Shown here in pieces: positions 16,702 to 25,283 of a DNA stretch of 64,000 bases (positions within the stretch are counted from its first letter, which is position 1; each line of letters begins with the position of its first letter). The notes beneath the pieces are model-generated. The model was not told where the DNA came from. It saw only the letters and a program-made list of their open reading frames with translations, and ran no database searches. A program made the translations under genes and the position numbers. The stretch lies in NCBI GenBank assembly GCA_017626435.1, contig JAGAIR010000004.1, forward strand, positions 186,001 through 250,000, given 5' to 3'. Origin of the DNA: Lachnospiraceae bacterium (lineage in GTDB: Bacteria > Bacillota_A > Clostridia > Lachnospirales > Lachnospiraceae).

Positions 16702-17379
16702 CTACTCCTCTGTGTCCCATAAATTCATTTCCGGCTCACCATCCTCCGATTCTGTAGATTCTGGCTCAGGCTCTTTCTCCCTGACCTCATAATCTGTATA
16801 AATCCCTTTATGTAGCCATGTATCGGGACAATTCAAATATTTCGGCTCTGTGTCCTGCTTATCCCTTGCATATGCTTTCGCCGACGCAATCAACATACCC
16901 TCAGAAATCCCCTGCATAATCAACATGGTATATTCCTGTTCCGCTAAGGCTCTATGTTCTTTTCTTGGATAAGCTTTCCAAAACTCTTCAAATTTCTGTA
17001 CCGTTTTATCCTGCGGTTCTGGCAACTTCTCACCATTGGAATCCAAGGTATAAACATTGTCGCAAATTTTTAATTTCTTGTATTCGCTTTGATACACAGT
17101 AGGCTTGTACCTGTCCTTGCGTATGGAATTGCAAATCTTCCAATGCACCACAACTACCAATCCATTCGCTATCTGAAGGAGATAACCTCTATCAAACAAA
17201 ACCTGATAGTCCTGTTGTGATGCTTCCGCCACTTTGCGTATGCGATTGGCATTGTTCACAAACCCATCATCATCAGCCTCCATGCAAATATGTAAGTACA
17301 ATGCTTGCGCTGATAGTGGAAGTCCTAAAAAATCATCACTCTCCACTAATTCTCTGGAAAACATCCGTTTTTCTGCCAT
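16702..17379 (-). CDS. Phage replication initiator/organizer-like protein
   Basis: This protein of 225 aa has an N-terminal winged helix typical of phage replisome organizers (MFSRELVESDDFLGLPLSAQ, then HICMEADDDGFVNN). The middle is variable, a DnaD-like helical part contains the FWKAYPRKEHR motif, and the tail is acidic. It likely binds the phage origin and loads the primase-helicase encoded next. A very strong GGGGAGGTGATC ribosome site precedes the ATG. It is the first gene after a 305-bp gap, so a promoter is expected there. Confidence 0.8.
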   Translation of the reverse strand: MAEKRMFSRELVESDDFLGLPLSAQALYLHICMEADDDGFVNNANRIRKVAEASQQDYQVLFDRGYLLQIANGLVVVVHWKICNSIRKDRYKPTVYQSEYKKLKICDNVYTLDSNGEKLPEPQDKTVQKFEEFWKAYPRKEHRALAEQEYTMLIMQGISEGMLIASAKAYARDKQDTEPKYLNCPDTWLHKGIYTDYEVREKEPEPESTESEDGEPEMNLWDTEE

Positions 17380-17684
17380 CCGATCACCTCCCCTTAAATA
17401 ATTTATTTACATTCCACCTGTCATAAAGTTTTGTCGAACTTTGTCATTCTGTTTTTTTCCCTGCCTCCTGTAATCTCTGCTATAGTGTAAAAGTAACTTG
17501 TTTCGAGACCATGAATGCAACAGCTATAATTTTATAGTCACACCATATTCTTTGACCTTTGGTCTCAATCATTCTTCCAGAGTATGGGACTCTGGAAGAG
17601 ATCTTCAAAAATAAATGTATGATGTTCTTACTTCTGCCAATCCGAACCCACTGCCATTGTACCTTTTATTCTTCGTCTGTTAAA
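17380..17684. promoter_or_regulatory. Gene-free gap with hairpin upstream of replication genes
   Basis: This 305-bp stretch has no supported gene. It holds a perfect 11-bp hairpin (arms 17573-17583 and 17589-17599, loop 5 nt) without a T-run, a short GACC-TTT-GGTC palindrome just before it, and an AAAGTT-N6-AACTTT inverted repeat in the leader of the organizer gene. I saw no convincing -35/-10 pair. A replication origin or leader control region is possible but not shown. Confidence 0.4.
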
Positions 17685-18161
17685 TCAATATGTATTCTTG
17701 CAAGCTCTTGCCGCCTTTCTATATGCATCCGCATGCTTATTGTCACCATGAGTTTCATTGACTTTCTTAAGGAATTCATCAATACTTCCGTTAAAACAGC
17801 CACATTTTACAGATATGCCTTTACCAGAATCTCTGTAAAATGTCGTGTGCGCCTGTCTGCTGCCAATAGGACCAATAACCAATATATGGAATTCCTCGTA
17901 AATCCTGGCATTATCGCTAACCCAGGCATTGCCGCTAACCCAGGCATTGCCGAAAACTCTGGCATTATCGCCAACTCTGGCATTATCGAAAACCCAGGCA
18001 TCACCGTCTTGAGATAAATTTTCCGCTTTTTCTATCCAGCCACCTAATGTTCCTGCTTTTATGTTTCCAAAATCAACTTTAGCCTTTATTCTTTTCAAAA
18101 TAACTTTTCTAAACCCTACCCCTACCTCTTTCGTTTCGCCTGTGAATTCATATTTATCCAT
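17685..18161 (-). CDS. Hexapeptide-repeat (left-handed beta-helix) phage protein
   Basis: This protein has 158 aa. Residues about 52-88 are built of six-residue units of the form xxNAxV (DGDAWV, FDNARV, GDNARV, FGNAWV, SGNAWV, SDNARI), encoded by clear 18-bp tandem repeats on the DNA. Such units fold as a beta-helix coil, as in E. coli YdcK-like proteins. A unique C-terminal domain contains TTFYRDSGKGISVKCGCF. Related proteins are frequent in prophages of gut Clostridia, and their function is unknown. GGAGG precedes the start. Confidence 0.75.
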   Translation of the reverse strand: MDKYEFTGETKEVGVGFRKVILKRIKAKVDFGNIKAGTLGGWIEKAENLSQDGDAWVFDNARVGDNARVFGNAWVSGNAWVSDNARIYEEFHILVIGPIGSRQAHTTFYRDSGKGISVKCGCFNGSIDEFLKKVNETHGDNKHADAYRKAARACKNTY

Positions 18162-18188
18162 TCTTCTGCCTCCATTTCTTTGCTCTTT

Positions 18189-18854
18189 TTAAATACCGTT
18201 TTTTCTTTCATTTAGGAAATCTGCTATTTCCTTTATATTGTCATTTTCCTCCGGCTTCTCGCACCGTTCAAATTCTATTACCCATACCCAAGGGTTGGCT
18301 TCCCAACCGTAGCGGTCAATATCTGGTTTCTTGATGGTGGAGTTCCATATATTATCCCGAAAATTTTCTTTCGCAGTATACAAGGTATCATACTCATTTT
18401 CTGGAGAATGAATAAACCCGATATTGTTTCTCCCGCCCTCTTTTACTGCCTGTTCCTCGGTAATATCCTGCAACCGCTCCACCCTCACGTCCGTAACCTT
18501 TAACCAAATACGGGCTGCTTCCTTTGGCATGTGGATGGAGGGACGCCATTTGCAAGGAAACTCATTATTATCTGCTCTGTAATAATAGTGTTCTTCGTGA
18601 TAGTCCAAACTGCCTTTACACCATGTTTCCCTGACATACAGAATATCTCCCGGCTGGTACCGGCATATCTTTGTTGGTTCATAACTATCGCCAGTCTCCG
18701 GATTAATGTATGCCACTATGGTTCTTCTATCAGATTCCACGTCAAACTGATTTGATACATCAATATCAATCTTCCGCCTTGTAACTGTCTTTCTCCCGTC
18801 CAGGATTGCCCGGACCATATCTGCGTTGAATAATATTGGTAATACTCTACTCAT
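18189..18854 (-). CDS. ASCH-like domain phage protein
   Basis: This protein of 221 aa begins with RVLPILFNADMVRAILDGRKTVTRR, the opening strand-helix pattern of ASCH/PUA-like domains that bind RNA or modified nucleotides. It has W-rich strands (YVRETWCKG, YGWEANPWVWVIEFER). Phage homologues are often labelled morphogenetic protein without direct proof. It is placed with DNA-modification genes. I infer an RNA- or nucleotide-binding role, with low certainty on function. Confidence 0.65.
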   Translation of the reverse strand: MSRVLPILFNADMVRAILDGRKTVTRRKIDIDVSNQFDVESDRRTIVAYINPETGDSYEPTKICRYQPGDILYVRETWCKGSLDYHEEHYYYRADNNEFPCKWRPSIHMPKEAARIWLKVTDVRVERLQDITEEQAVKEGGRNNIGFIHSPENEYDTLYTAKENFRDNIWNSTIKKPDIDRYGWEANPWVWVIEFERCEKPEENDNIKEIADFLNERKNGI

Positions 18855-18956
18855 TTTATTAACTCCTTTCCTGCTGCCATGACCAGAATCATCACGTCTC
18901 CGACAAGATGGCCCTGGTGGAGAGAATGGGGATTGATTCCCCTTCTCGGTTACATA

Positions 18957-20792
18957 TCATGCAAATTTTAACTGTCCTTTAACCTCTGTTATGGACTCCA
19001 TTGACAGATTCGGCATCCGCTCCGCTACACACAGTTCTGGCAGATTTGACCTGACTAATGCTGCAGGAATGGGCGGACAAACCGCATTTCCACATCGTCT
19101 GACCTGTTCACTTCTCGGATATTTCTTGCCGGTGTAGTCCTGGTCAATGATATAATCATCTGGAAACCCCTGGCATCCATACAGTTCTTTTGGCTCCAAC
19201 ATCCTCAGACCTATATCTACTATCTGGTAATCCACTCCTGCTATCGTTACCAGACCAAATCTGTCACGGGATGTGATTGTATCCAATGGCTCTTTGATAT
19301 CCTCTGCGGTACGTTCCCCGTAATATTTAATTAAAAATGCTCTTACCTCTCCAAAATGTCCATCTCCGGCAGTAATCGTTGGAAGTGGCTCGGTTATGTC
19401 CCTGCCATCGCAATGATTATTCATTTGGATAAGGTTTACCGTCACAAGGCTGTTATGGTCCCGCGATGTCACTGTCGGCAAAGGATTCTCTACCGTGTCG
19501 CCTGCCCCTTTATAACCGCCGTCATAATATTTATGCAAAAACGACGTAACCAGTCCGTACCGGTTAGAACCATCCAGTGTCATGATCGGATCTTCGACAG
19601 CCTGTCCTCTTGTCTCACTTTTTGAGGTTTCCGAGTGGTGCTGTATAAGCGTAGGGCTTATGAGACATTGTTGATTTCCAGTTGTAATTGTATGTATTGG
19701 ATCTTCGCAGCCCCCACCAGGGTGATTTGTTGTATTAGTTCCCATGTATGGAACAATTTTAGGTTCTACGATTCCAAATCCATGCTTTGATGTAATTACT
19801 TTCAATGGTTCATCCATACTGTTGCAGTAATCTCCCTTTGCTCCGCTGTGATTCACCTGCACAATGAATGGCTCCGCATTATCAATTACAAACTTTTTCA
19901 ATCCTCTTGCAATCCGTTCCATTGTCTTCGGTGCCAGTGGGCGTACAGCCCGTATTCCATACTTTTCCTTGATTTCCTCAGCTGTATCAAATATAGAAGG
20001 GCATGGAAGAGAAAAATCAATCTGTGTATATGCCCCAACATAAGGCTTTAAAATACCTGCCTTTACCTCCTCACTGTTTCTTGGTGCATGTGTAGGCTCC
20101 GGCCAGACAATTGGCTTTCCATCGCACCGGGCGATCATAAAAAATCGTTTCCGCATTGTCGGTGCGCCGTAATCTGCTGCCACCAGTTCCTTTGTATCTA
20201 TCTCATACCCCAAAGCCTCTAACTGCTTTCTCCACTTTTTATAGGTCTGTCCTTTCCGTTTGGGATCCGGCTGGAATATCTGCCGGTCTACTGGAACGAC
20301 TTCTCCCGGTTCTGCCACTCTTGTGCGTGGCTCATTCTTCTTTCTGCCATGGCTTCCTGCCATATTAACCATAACGCGTCCTGTCTTTCTATCCCTTGTC
20401 GGAATACATGGACCCCATGTCTGGAATTCTTCCACATTCTCCAGCATGATTACTCTTGGGTGGACAAGTGCCGCCCATTTCAGCACTACCCATGCAAGAC
20501 CACGGATATTCTTTTCTACCGGCTTACCGCCTTTTGCTTTAGAAAAATGTTTACAGTCCGGCGAGAACCATGCCAATCCAACAGGGTGACCATTACAGGC
20601 TTTTACCGGGTCAACCTCCCACACATTCTCGCAATAGTGTTTCGCGTGCGGATGATTGGCTTTGTGCATTTTGATCGCTTCTGGGTCGTGATTGATCGCT
20701 ATGTCCACACTTTTACCGGTTGCAAGTTCAATACCGGTACTGGCACCGCCGCCACCAGCAAAGTTATCCACTATCAATTCTCCGTTTATCAT
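18957..20792 (-). CDS. DNA (cytosine-5) methyltransferase with repetitive central region
   Basis: This phage methyltransferase has 611 aa. Motif I is VDNFAGGGGASTG. The catalytic loop reads SPDCKHFSKAKG, with PDC in place of the usual PPC, as in a known phage subgroup. Motif VI is MLENVEEF, and the final motif is ELYGCQGFPDDYI. Between residues about 330 and 540 lie about six degenerate repeats of about 35 aa, each with an EPLxTIT core followed by FGLV and a YY or LIQ strand, where a target-recognition domain is expected. The start at 20792 has GGAGG upstream and overlaps the stop of the preceding reading frame (ATGA). It probably protects phage DNA from host restriction. Confidence 0.9.
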   Translation of the reverse strand: MINGELIVDNFAGGGGASTGIELATGKSVDIAINHDPEAIKMHKANHPHAKHYCENVWEVDPVKACNGHPVGLAWFSPDCKHFSKAKGGKPVEKNIRGLAWVVLKWAALVHPRVIMLENVEEFQTWGPCIPTRDRKTGRVMVNMAGSHGRKKNEPRTRVAEPGEVVPVDRQIFQPDPKRKGQTYKKWRKQLEALGYEIDTKELVAADYGAPTMRKRFFMIARCDGKPIVWPEPTHAPRNSEEVKAGILKPYVGAYTQIDFSLPCPSIFDTAEEIKEKYGIRAVRPLAPKTMERIARGLKKFVIDNAEPFIVQVNHSGAKGDYCNSMDEPLKVITSKHGFGIVEPKIVPYMGTNTTNHPGGGCEDPIHTITTGNQQCLISPTLIQHHSETSKSETRGQAVEDPIMTLDGSNRYGLVTSFLHKYYDGGYKGAGDTVENPLPTVTSRDHNSLVTVNLIQMNNHCDGRDITEPLPTITAGDGHFGEVRAFLIKYYGERTAEDIKEPLDTITSRDRFGLVTIAGVDYQIVDIGLRMLEPKELYGCQGFPDDYIIDQDYTGKKYPRSEQVRRCGNAVCPPIPAALVRSNLPELCVAERMPNLSMESITEVKGQLKFA

Positions 20793-21190
20793 CGGCGCAC
20801 CTCCATATAATCCTGAATACTCATCTGTCCTATCTGGTAATTCATCCACAAGACTTCTGTACGCTTTAAGCCACTCTCCGCACAGGTATCTTTATGGGCT
20901 TTACGCCAGCCTTTGAGGTAATAGTTATATAGATCACTATCATAACCAGATATTAGGATTCTGCCCTTATGGTTCGTGATCAGATCTAATAACTCCTCAT
21001 GCTCCTGGTCGGGCATTTCATGTTTGTACAAGTAGTTCTTCCTCGTGTCATGCAGATATGGTGGGTCCATGTATATAAATACATCCGGTGTATCATATCG
21101 TTTTAACTATACATCATGTTTGGGCATATAACTGCATATCCATTTTGCTATCCTGTTTTTTGCTCCAGCGTATTTTAAAACTGCTTTCAT
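20789..21190 (-). pseudogene. Internally deleted Dam-type adenine methyltransferase
   Basis: Read leftward from 21190, the first 27 codons match the N-terminus of the neighbouring Dam enzyme (MKAVLKYAGAKNRIAKW, ending YMPKHDV). They end at an in-frame TAG (21107-21109). After it the same frame resumes at LKRYDTPDVFIYMDPPY and runs to MSIQDYMEVRR. About 135 residues of the intact neighbour, including the motif I region after PKHHSYIEPFFG and the target-recognition part, are missing. The DPPY motif and C-terminus remain. It could still yield a 93-aa fragment from ATG 21070. It overlaps the starts and stops of both neighbours by ATGA junctions. Confidence 0.85.
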
Positions 21191-22011
21191 GCCGTCACCT
21201 CTATAAAATCATTTAAAGACATTTGACCTATTTTATAATTCATCCAGACAGCCTCATTCCTCGGCTTTCCGTACTCTGCACAACTTTTGAATGTTACTTT
21301 GCTCCACTCTTTCAGATAGTCGTTGTACATATCTGACTCATATCCTGAAATCATGATTTTGGCTTTACTGTCTACTGCTGCTATGAGAATTTTCTCATGG
21401 TCTGCATCCGTCATCTCATGTTTATACTGTTTTCCTGTCCGGGTACTCAGAACATACGGAGGGTCCCAATACTGAAATACATTTTCATAATTAAACCGCT
21501 TAATGACTTCCAGTGCGGGACGGTTCTCTATCTGCACCATCCGCAGTCTTTCGGCTGTGGCAATAATCCACTCCGGCAGACGGTACCAGTTCCATAAGGC
21601 ATAGGCTTTTTCCCTTCCCTGTACATCATTCTTCCAGCCAACTTTGTAACCATTCGTCCGGAAACCATGTCCCTGCCAGCAACGGATTAGAAATCCTGCT
21701 GCCCTCTCAAACGAATCATTGCATATGGCTCCTTCTGGAATTTCAAACTGCAGATTGTATTCTTCTCTGCTAAATGGTGTTGTCATAACAAGTCTTGACA
21801 GCTTTTCCGCATCCCTCTGAATGCAGCGGAATAGATTGGTCACGTCTGAATCCAAATCATTGACAGTCTCAATATCAGAAGGTACTTTGTTGAATAACAC
21901 AGCTCCGCTACCAAAGAACGGTTCTATATAAGAATGATGCTTTGGTATCAGTTCTACAAGCTGAGTAGCTATATTCCATTTACTTCCCGGATATTTTAAT
22001 ACTGTTTTCAT
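21187..22011 (-). CDS. D12-class N6-adenine DNA methyltransferase (Dam type)
   Basis: This protein of 274 aa uses S-adenosylmethionine to methylate adenine in DNA. The motif X/I region is KYPGSKWNIATQL...YIEPFFGSGAVLFNK, the target-recognition domain is in the middle (RCWQGHGFRTNGYKVGWKND), and motif IV DPPY is at about residue 187 (YWDPPYVLS). The start at 22011 follows GGAGGGATGAT; the longer frame begins 21 nt earlier with no ribosome site. It is an intact paralogue of the deleted copy next to it and probably helps the phage escape restriction. Confidence 0.93.
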   Translation of the reverse strand: MKTVLKYPGSKWNIATQLVELIPKHHSYIEPFFGSGAVLFNKVPSDIETVNDLDSDVTNLFRCIQRDAEKLSRLVMTTPFSREEYNLQFEIPEGAICNDSFERAAGFLIRCWQGHGFRTNGYKVGWKNDVQGREKAYALWNWYRLPEWIIATAERLRMVQIENRPALEVIKRFNYENVFQYWDPPYVLSTRTGKQYKHEMTDADHEKILIAAVDSKAKIMISGYESDMYNDYLKEWSKVTFKSCAEYGKPRNEAVWMNYKIGQMSLNDFIEVTA

Positions 22012-22012
22012 A

Positions 22013-23107
22013 TCATCCCTCCATAAAGTCATCCAAGGACATCTGCACTGCAGGGTAATCTTCCCATTCTACCCCTATCCAGTCCAGCACCTTTCCCCAT
22101 CCAAATTTTTCTCCTGTTTCCTGATCTGTGCAGCACTCATACATCCAGAAATGCCATTCTTTGGGGTTCTGTTCCCGTAAACGGTCAAATCGGTGCGGCC
22201 TTTCCTCCAAATGGATTCCAAAGCCACACATACTACAGCCGGTGCGCTGTGCTTTTGTTGTATAAAGATTTCCTCCGGCATCTCTTTTGATTTCTCCATA
22301 AATTTCCGGCACTGGCACATTTAAGTCCAATGCCAGTTGTAAAAGGTCCTGTCGGAGAAACGGAGCGAATGGCGCGGATCTCATAGTAGTTTTCCCGTAA
22401 TAATTGCACCCATGCTCCACCAATGCTTCCTCCCGCTGTCCGCCCTCACTTGCCATCATTCCTAAAAACGGCCAGCTGTTATGCTCCTTCGCCCAATCAT
22501 CACAAGGCTTTTCTTTCAGGTAATAGCAGCATTTATCCGATACCAGAAACGGCGCTTCTAAATAATGTGTTCCATATTCCTCATTTGCCATTCCAGCAAA
22601 TAGCTTCAACCATTTCTGCGGCAACTGCATCCTGCTGTTCTTTGCAAAATGCCCCTGCTTTCCACACTCTCCGGTGATGATTGCATGGCGGACCGTTCTG
22701 TTATTCTCGGTAGGATGCTGCAATAAATCAATCTTTCCCGCAATGCGCTTACTGATTACCGGAAAGCCGACTTCATTCAAAACCTGTACCTTGGTCTTAT
22801 ACGACCTCACTTTTACAACTCCAAGCATTTCATGGACTTTCTGTATACTCTTATCTTCCACATTTGATACGGATATTGCTGGTATATCAATGCCAATGCG
22901 CCGAAGAAACAGTAATAAAGTGATGCTGTCCAATCCTCCTACACTCACATGTGCATTGTATCCCCTTTTGTCCATTTCAGATATAAACTCATGTGCCCGG
23001 AGTTCTGCTCTCTTTACTTTTACCTCATATGGAAGATTCTGCATGGCAGTAAATCTCTGCTTTGCTTCTTTCTTCCTGCGTTTATATTCTTCATATTCTT
23101 TATCCAT
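22013..23107 (-). CDS. PAPS-reductase-like (PP-loop) phage protein
   Basis: This protein of 364 aa belongs to the adenine nucleotide alpha-hydrolase/PAPS reductase superfamily. The PP-loop reads SVGGLDSITLLLF (about residue 55), in place of the classical SGGKDS. It carries a C-terminal CSMCGFG pair and other cysteines that may hold an Fe-S cluster or zinc. Phage members usually lie by DNA methyltransferases, so a DNA or nucleotide modification role is more likely than sulfate assimilation. Its ATG has no good ribosome site within 15 nt; a GAAAGGAG lies 46 nt upstream across a GGAACC...GGTTCC inverted repeat. It overlaps the Dam gene region by a close junction. Confidence 0.8.
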   Translation of the reverse strand: MDKEYEEYKRRKKEAKQRFTAMQNLPYEVKVKRAELRAHEFISEMDKRGYNAHVSVGGLDSITLLLFLRRIGIDIPAISVSNVEDKSIQKVHEMLGVVKVRSYKTKVQVLNEVGFPVISKRIAGKIDLLQHPTENNRTVRHAIITGECGKQGHFAKNSRMQLPQKWLKLFAGMANEEYGTHYLEAPFLVSDKCCYYLKEKPCDDWAKEHNSWPFLGMMASEGGQREEALVEHGCNYYGKTTMRSAPFAPFLRQDLLQLALDLNVPVPEIYGEIKRDAGGNLYTTKAQRTGCSMCGFGIHLEERPHRFDRLREQNPKEWHFWMYECCTDQETGEKFGWGKVLDWIGVEWEDYPAVQMSLDDFMEG

Positions 23108-23164
23108 GATTCTAAAGGGAACCGATATATCTTTACCTGCGCAGGGTTCCGACTCCTTTCACTA

Positions 23165-24187
23165 TTATTGTTTTAACAATTCCTCAACTAACAGATCCCT
23201 CGAATAGCATAGTTTGACACAATTTCCATGCAACGCATGATTCTTCCATGCATTGTACTTTTGATAAAACTTTTCCTCTGTCATTTTCCCCGACTTTACC
23301 AACTTAGCCCATGCTCTGATCTTCTTTTTGATCTTGCGCTTGTTTTCGCCCTTGAGTTTTCGTATATACTTTCCATCAACGGTAACATAATGATGAAATC
23401 CCAGAAATCCAATTCCGCACTTAAAAGGCATAATCTGCGTTTTTCCATTTAGCGACAGTCCGAGACTGGCTACCATTTCTTTTATATTTTTTAAACACCA
23501 TTTCAAATATTCTTTATCGTGGTGTATCAGGTAAAAATCATCCATATATCTGCCATAGTATTTGATTCCCAGTTCGCCAGTAATCATATGGTCCATTCCA
23601 TTCAGCATTAGCAAGGCATATACCTGCGCCACCTGATTGCCAAGTGGAAGCCCCGGGCTTTCTGTACTGTCAATAAACAAATGGTTGAGCCATGTTGTAT
23701 ATTTATCTGGAAAATGATAGTCAATAATGTCTTTCATAATTTCATGGTCAATCTGATAGAAAAACTTTGTAATATCACACTTTAGAATCCATCCATTAAT
23801 ACCATTCTTTTGGTAATGGGCAAGCATCTGCCCTTTCAGCTTGTCCATACCAAACAAAGTTCCTTTGCCAATCTGCCCCGCATAATTACATTTGATAAAC
23901 TCATTCGCCAATCTCGGATGCAGGATATTATCGCACAAACAATGTTGTACCACCTTATCTTTGAAAGAGCAGGACTGAATCACTCTCTCTTTTGGCTCGT
24001 AAATCTTAAATTCATTATATGGAGCCATTTGATATGTCTGTTCTTCCAGTTGTTCTTTGAGTAGATGTACTCCTTCTAATGTCATCATCTGAAAACGTGT
24101 GGAACTGCCATTAAATCCTTTACCTGCCTTAGCTTTCCGATAAGCCCTGTACAGATTTTCAAAACTACATATAATCTCTTTGTCCAT
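23165..24187 (-). CDS. DGR reverse transcriptase
   Basis: This protein of 340 aa copies the template-repeat RNA with adenine-directed errors. Motif A is KCDITKFF (about residue 138). The GLPLGNQVAQ segment (about 180-188) matches the GxxxSQ-type motif that marks DGR enzymes in place of retroviral QG. The catalytic box is YMDD (residues 214-217). There is no maturase or endonuclease domain. The start at 24187 is chosen for AAAGG 10 nt upstream; an ATG at 24232 would add 15 residues. It is last in the cassette, after the template repeat and avd. Confidence 0.93.
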   Translation of the reverse strand: MDKEIICSFENLYRAYRKAKAGKGFNGSSTRFQMMTLEGVHLLKEQLEEQTYQMAPYNEFKIYEPKERVIQSCSFKDKVVQHCLCDNILHPRLANEFIKCNYAGQIGKGTLFGMDKLKGQMLAHYQKNGINGWILKCDITKFFYQIDHEIMKDIIDYHFPDKYTTWLNHLFIDSTESPGLPLGNQVAQVYALLMLNGMDHMITGELGIKYYGRYMDDFYLIHHDKEYLKWCLKNIKEMVASLGLSLNGKTQIMPFKCGIGFLGFHHYVTVDGKYIRKLKGENKRKIKKKIRAWAKLVKSGKMTEEKFYQKYNAWKNHALHGNCVKLCYSRDLLVEELLKQ

Positions 24188-24294
24188 AATAAGAATACCT
24201 TTGTATTTACCCGTTCCGGGAAGGTCACACATCTTTTTGTATCTTGTGCTGATTTCGGCTTCCTGCCTACTCTGTCTGCCTGTATAATACAGAA

Positions 24295-24360
24295 TGGGCG
24301 AACACCGTTGTTGTTATTGTAGTTATTGTTGTTGATATTGCCGTGCGGCGAAACAACGGT
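24295..24360 (-). repeat. DGR template repeat (TR)
   Basis: This 66-nt non-coding template lies between avd and the reverse transcriptase and is read leftward. It holds 23 adenines, most in a run of nine AAY codons. It aligns without gaps to the ends of both variable genes (24806-24871 and 25329-25394). Against VR1 there are 11 differences, 10 at template adenines and one G to T. Against VR2 all 10 differences are at adenines. The flank GTTCGCCCA is identical in all three copies and is the likely initiation (IMH-like) side. Confidence 0.95.
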
Positions 24361-24385
24361 TTATACGATGTGCAACCTAAATTGA

Positions 24386-24760
24386 CTATATCCTGCCTTT
24401 ATCCTTACTTCTCCATGCAATCGACATATGTTTGATGTCACTGACCATTTTTGACCAGTATTCCATACTGCGATCGCTGATGATATTTAGCTTGTATGAC
24501 AGTTCAATATAGAACAGTAACTCGTCACAATATGTAATAGCTTTTGTCTGTAACTCTGATCGTTCATGTCTATAATCTCTCAAGTCTGTACGATTTGCTT
24601 CCATAAGTGCTTCGTAGATATTCAGGCTCTTAATCTGCATCTTATCCACTAGAGAAAACCTGTATTTTTTCGGATAGCGGTTACAGTTGGAAGTTACCCT
24701 AAGTGTATGTTCTGCCAAATCTTTTGCTTTCAGAATCACTCTTAGTTCTGTTTCTGCCAT
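24386..24760 (-). CDS. avd: DGR accessory variability determinant (Avd, four-helix bundle)
   Basis: This 124-aa basic, all-helical protein is of the Avd/S23 four-helix family. It shows RYPKKYRFSLVDKMQ, SLNIYEALMEANR and a final helix EYWSKMVSDIKHMSIAWRSK. Avd forms a pentamer that binds the reverse transcriptase and template RNA and is needed for retrohoming. It starts directly at the stop of the first variable gene (TAAATG) and lies 25 bp before the template repeat, a standard order. The family call is strong. Confidence 0.9.
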   Translation of the reverse strand: MAETELRVILKAKDLAEHTLRVTSNCNRYPKKYRFSLVDKMQIKSLNIYEALMEANRTDLRDYRHERSELQTKAITYCDELLFYIELSYKLNIISDRSMEYWSKMVSDIKHMSIAWRSKDKGRI

Positions 24761-25279
24761 TTACTCATCCTCGGATTCAAAGATTGTAGGGGAAAAGATA
24801 CAAAATGGGCGAACACAGTTGTCGTTATTGAAGTCATCGAAGTCGAAATCGCCGCGCGGCGAAACAACGGTATTCCAGATCGTATCACCGTTGCATTTCG
24901 TACTCCATGCAGTTAGCAGCCACCACCAGTAGTCCGCATTTGGAATCAAATTTCGATATCTTCTATACTCATCTACATTCAACAGAGACACCTTATCCTC
25001 ACATGTGCCATACTCTGTTTGACCATCCAGCGATAGCAGATCTCTTTTGAACGGAATGATGTTATCTTCTCCCACTTCTGTTACAAGATTTTGATAAAAT
25101 TCTGTATTTAGATACTCTCTTAGATCACTTGTGCGCCAGTCATTGCACTTTTTGTCAAAACGAATGTCGTCCGGTAATTTTTCTGCCAGACAGAGAACTC
25201 CTTTTTCTGTCACGTCCAGCGCCTTCCATAGTAAGCCAGCAATGTTCTTTTCTGCACCAATTTTAATTATTTTTTTCAT
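24761..25279 (-). CDS. DGR variable protein 1 (C-type-lectin-like/DUF6273-like)
   Basis: This 172-aa soluble protein has no signal peptide. The body contains WRTSDLREYLN, YGTCEDKVSLL and WLLTAWST, the pattern of DUF6273/FGE-like C-type-lectin folds used by DGR targets. Residues 137-158 are encoded by the variable repeat. The hypervariable stretch is GDFDFDDFNNDN, followed by CVRPFCIF. The start at 25279 follows AAAGGAG. The ligand is unknown. It lies between variable protein 2 and avd and is translationally coupled to avd. It shares the fold pattern with its neighbour but is clearly diverged outside the repeat. Confidence 0.9.
   Translation of the reverse strand: MKKIIKIGAEKNIAGLLWKALDVTEKGVLCLAEKLPDDIRFDKKCNDWRTSDLREYLNTEFYQNLVTEVGEDNIIPFKRDLLSLDGQTEYGTCEDKVSLLNVDEYRRYRNLIPNADYWWWLLTAWSTKCNGDTIWNTVVSPRGDFDFDDFNNDNCVRPFCIFSPTIFESEDE
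24806..24871 (-). repeat. DGR variable repeat 1 (VR1)
   Basis: This 66-nt segment lies at the 3' end of variable protein 1 and aligns gap-free to the template repeat. Substitutions fall at 10 template adenines (A to G six times, A to T four times). The only other change is G to T in the codon after the Asn run (Gly to Cys). Confidence 0.95.
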
Positions 25280-25283
25280 AGTC

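Noticed and set aside
17807..18017. Open frames with NPGI or MPGL repeats on the other strand and frame of the hexapeptide gene
   Set aside because: They are produced by the 18-bp tandem repeats. They have no ribosome site, and the leftward hexapeptide protein has a family match.
24233..24294. Extended template repeat beyond the 66-nt core
   Set aside because: Past GTTCGCCCA the three copies diverge within a few bases, so a longer repeat is not supported.
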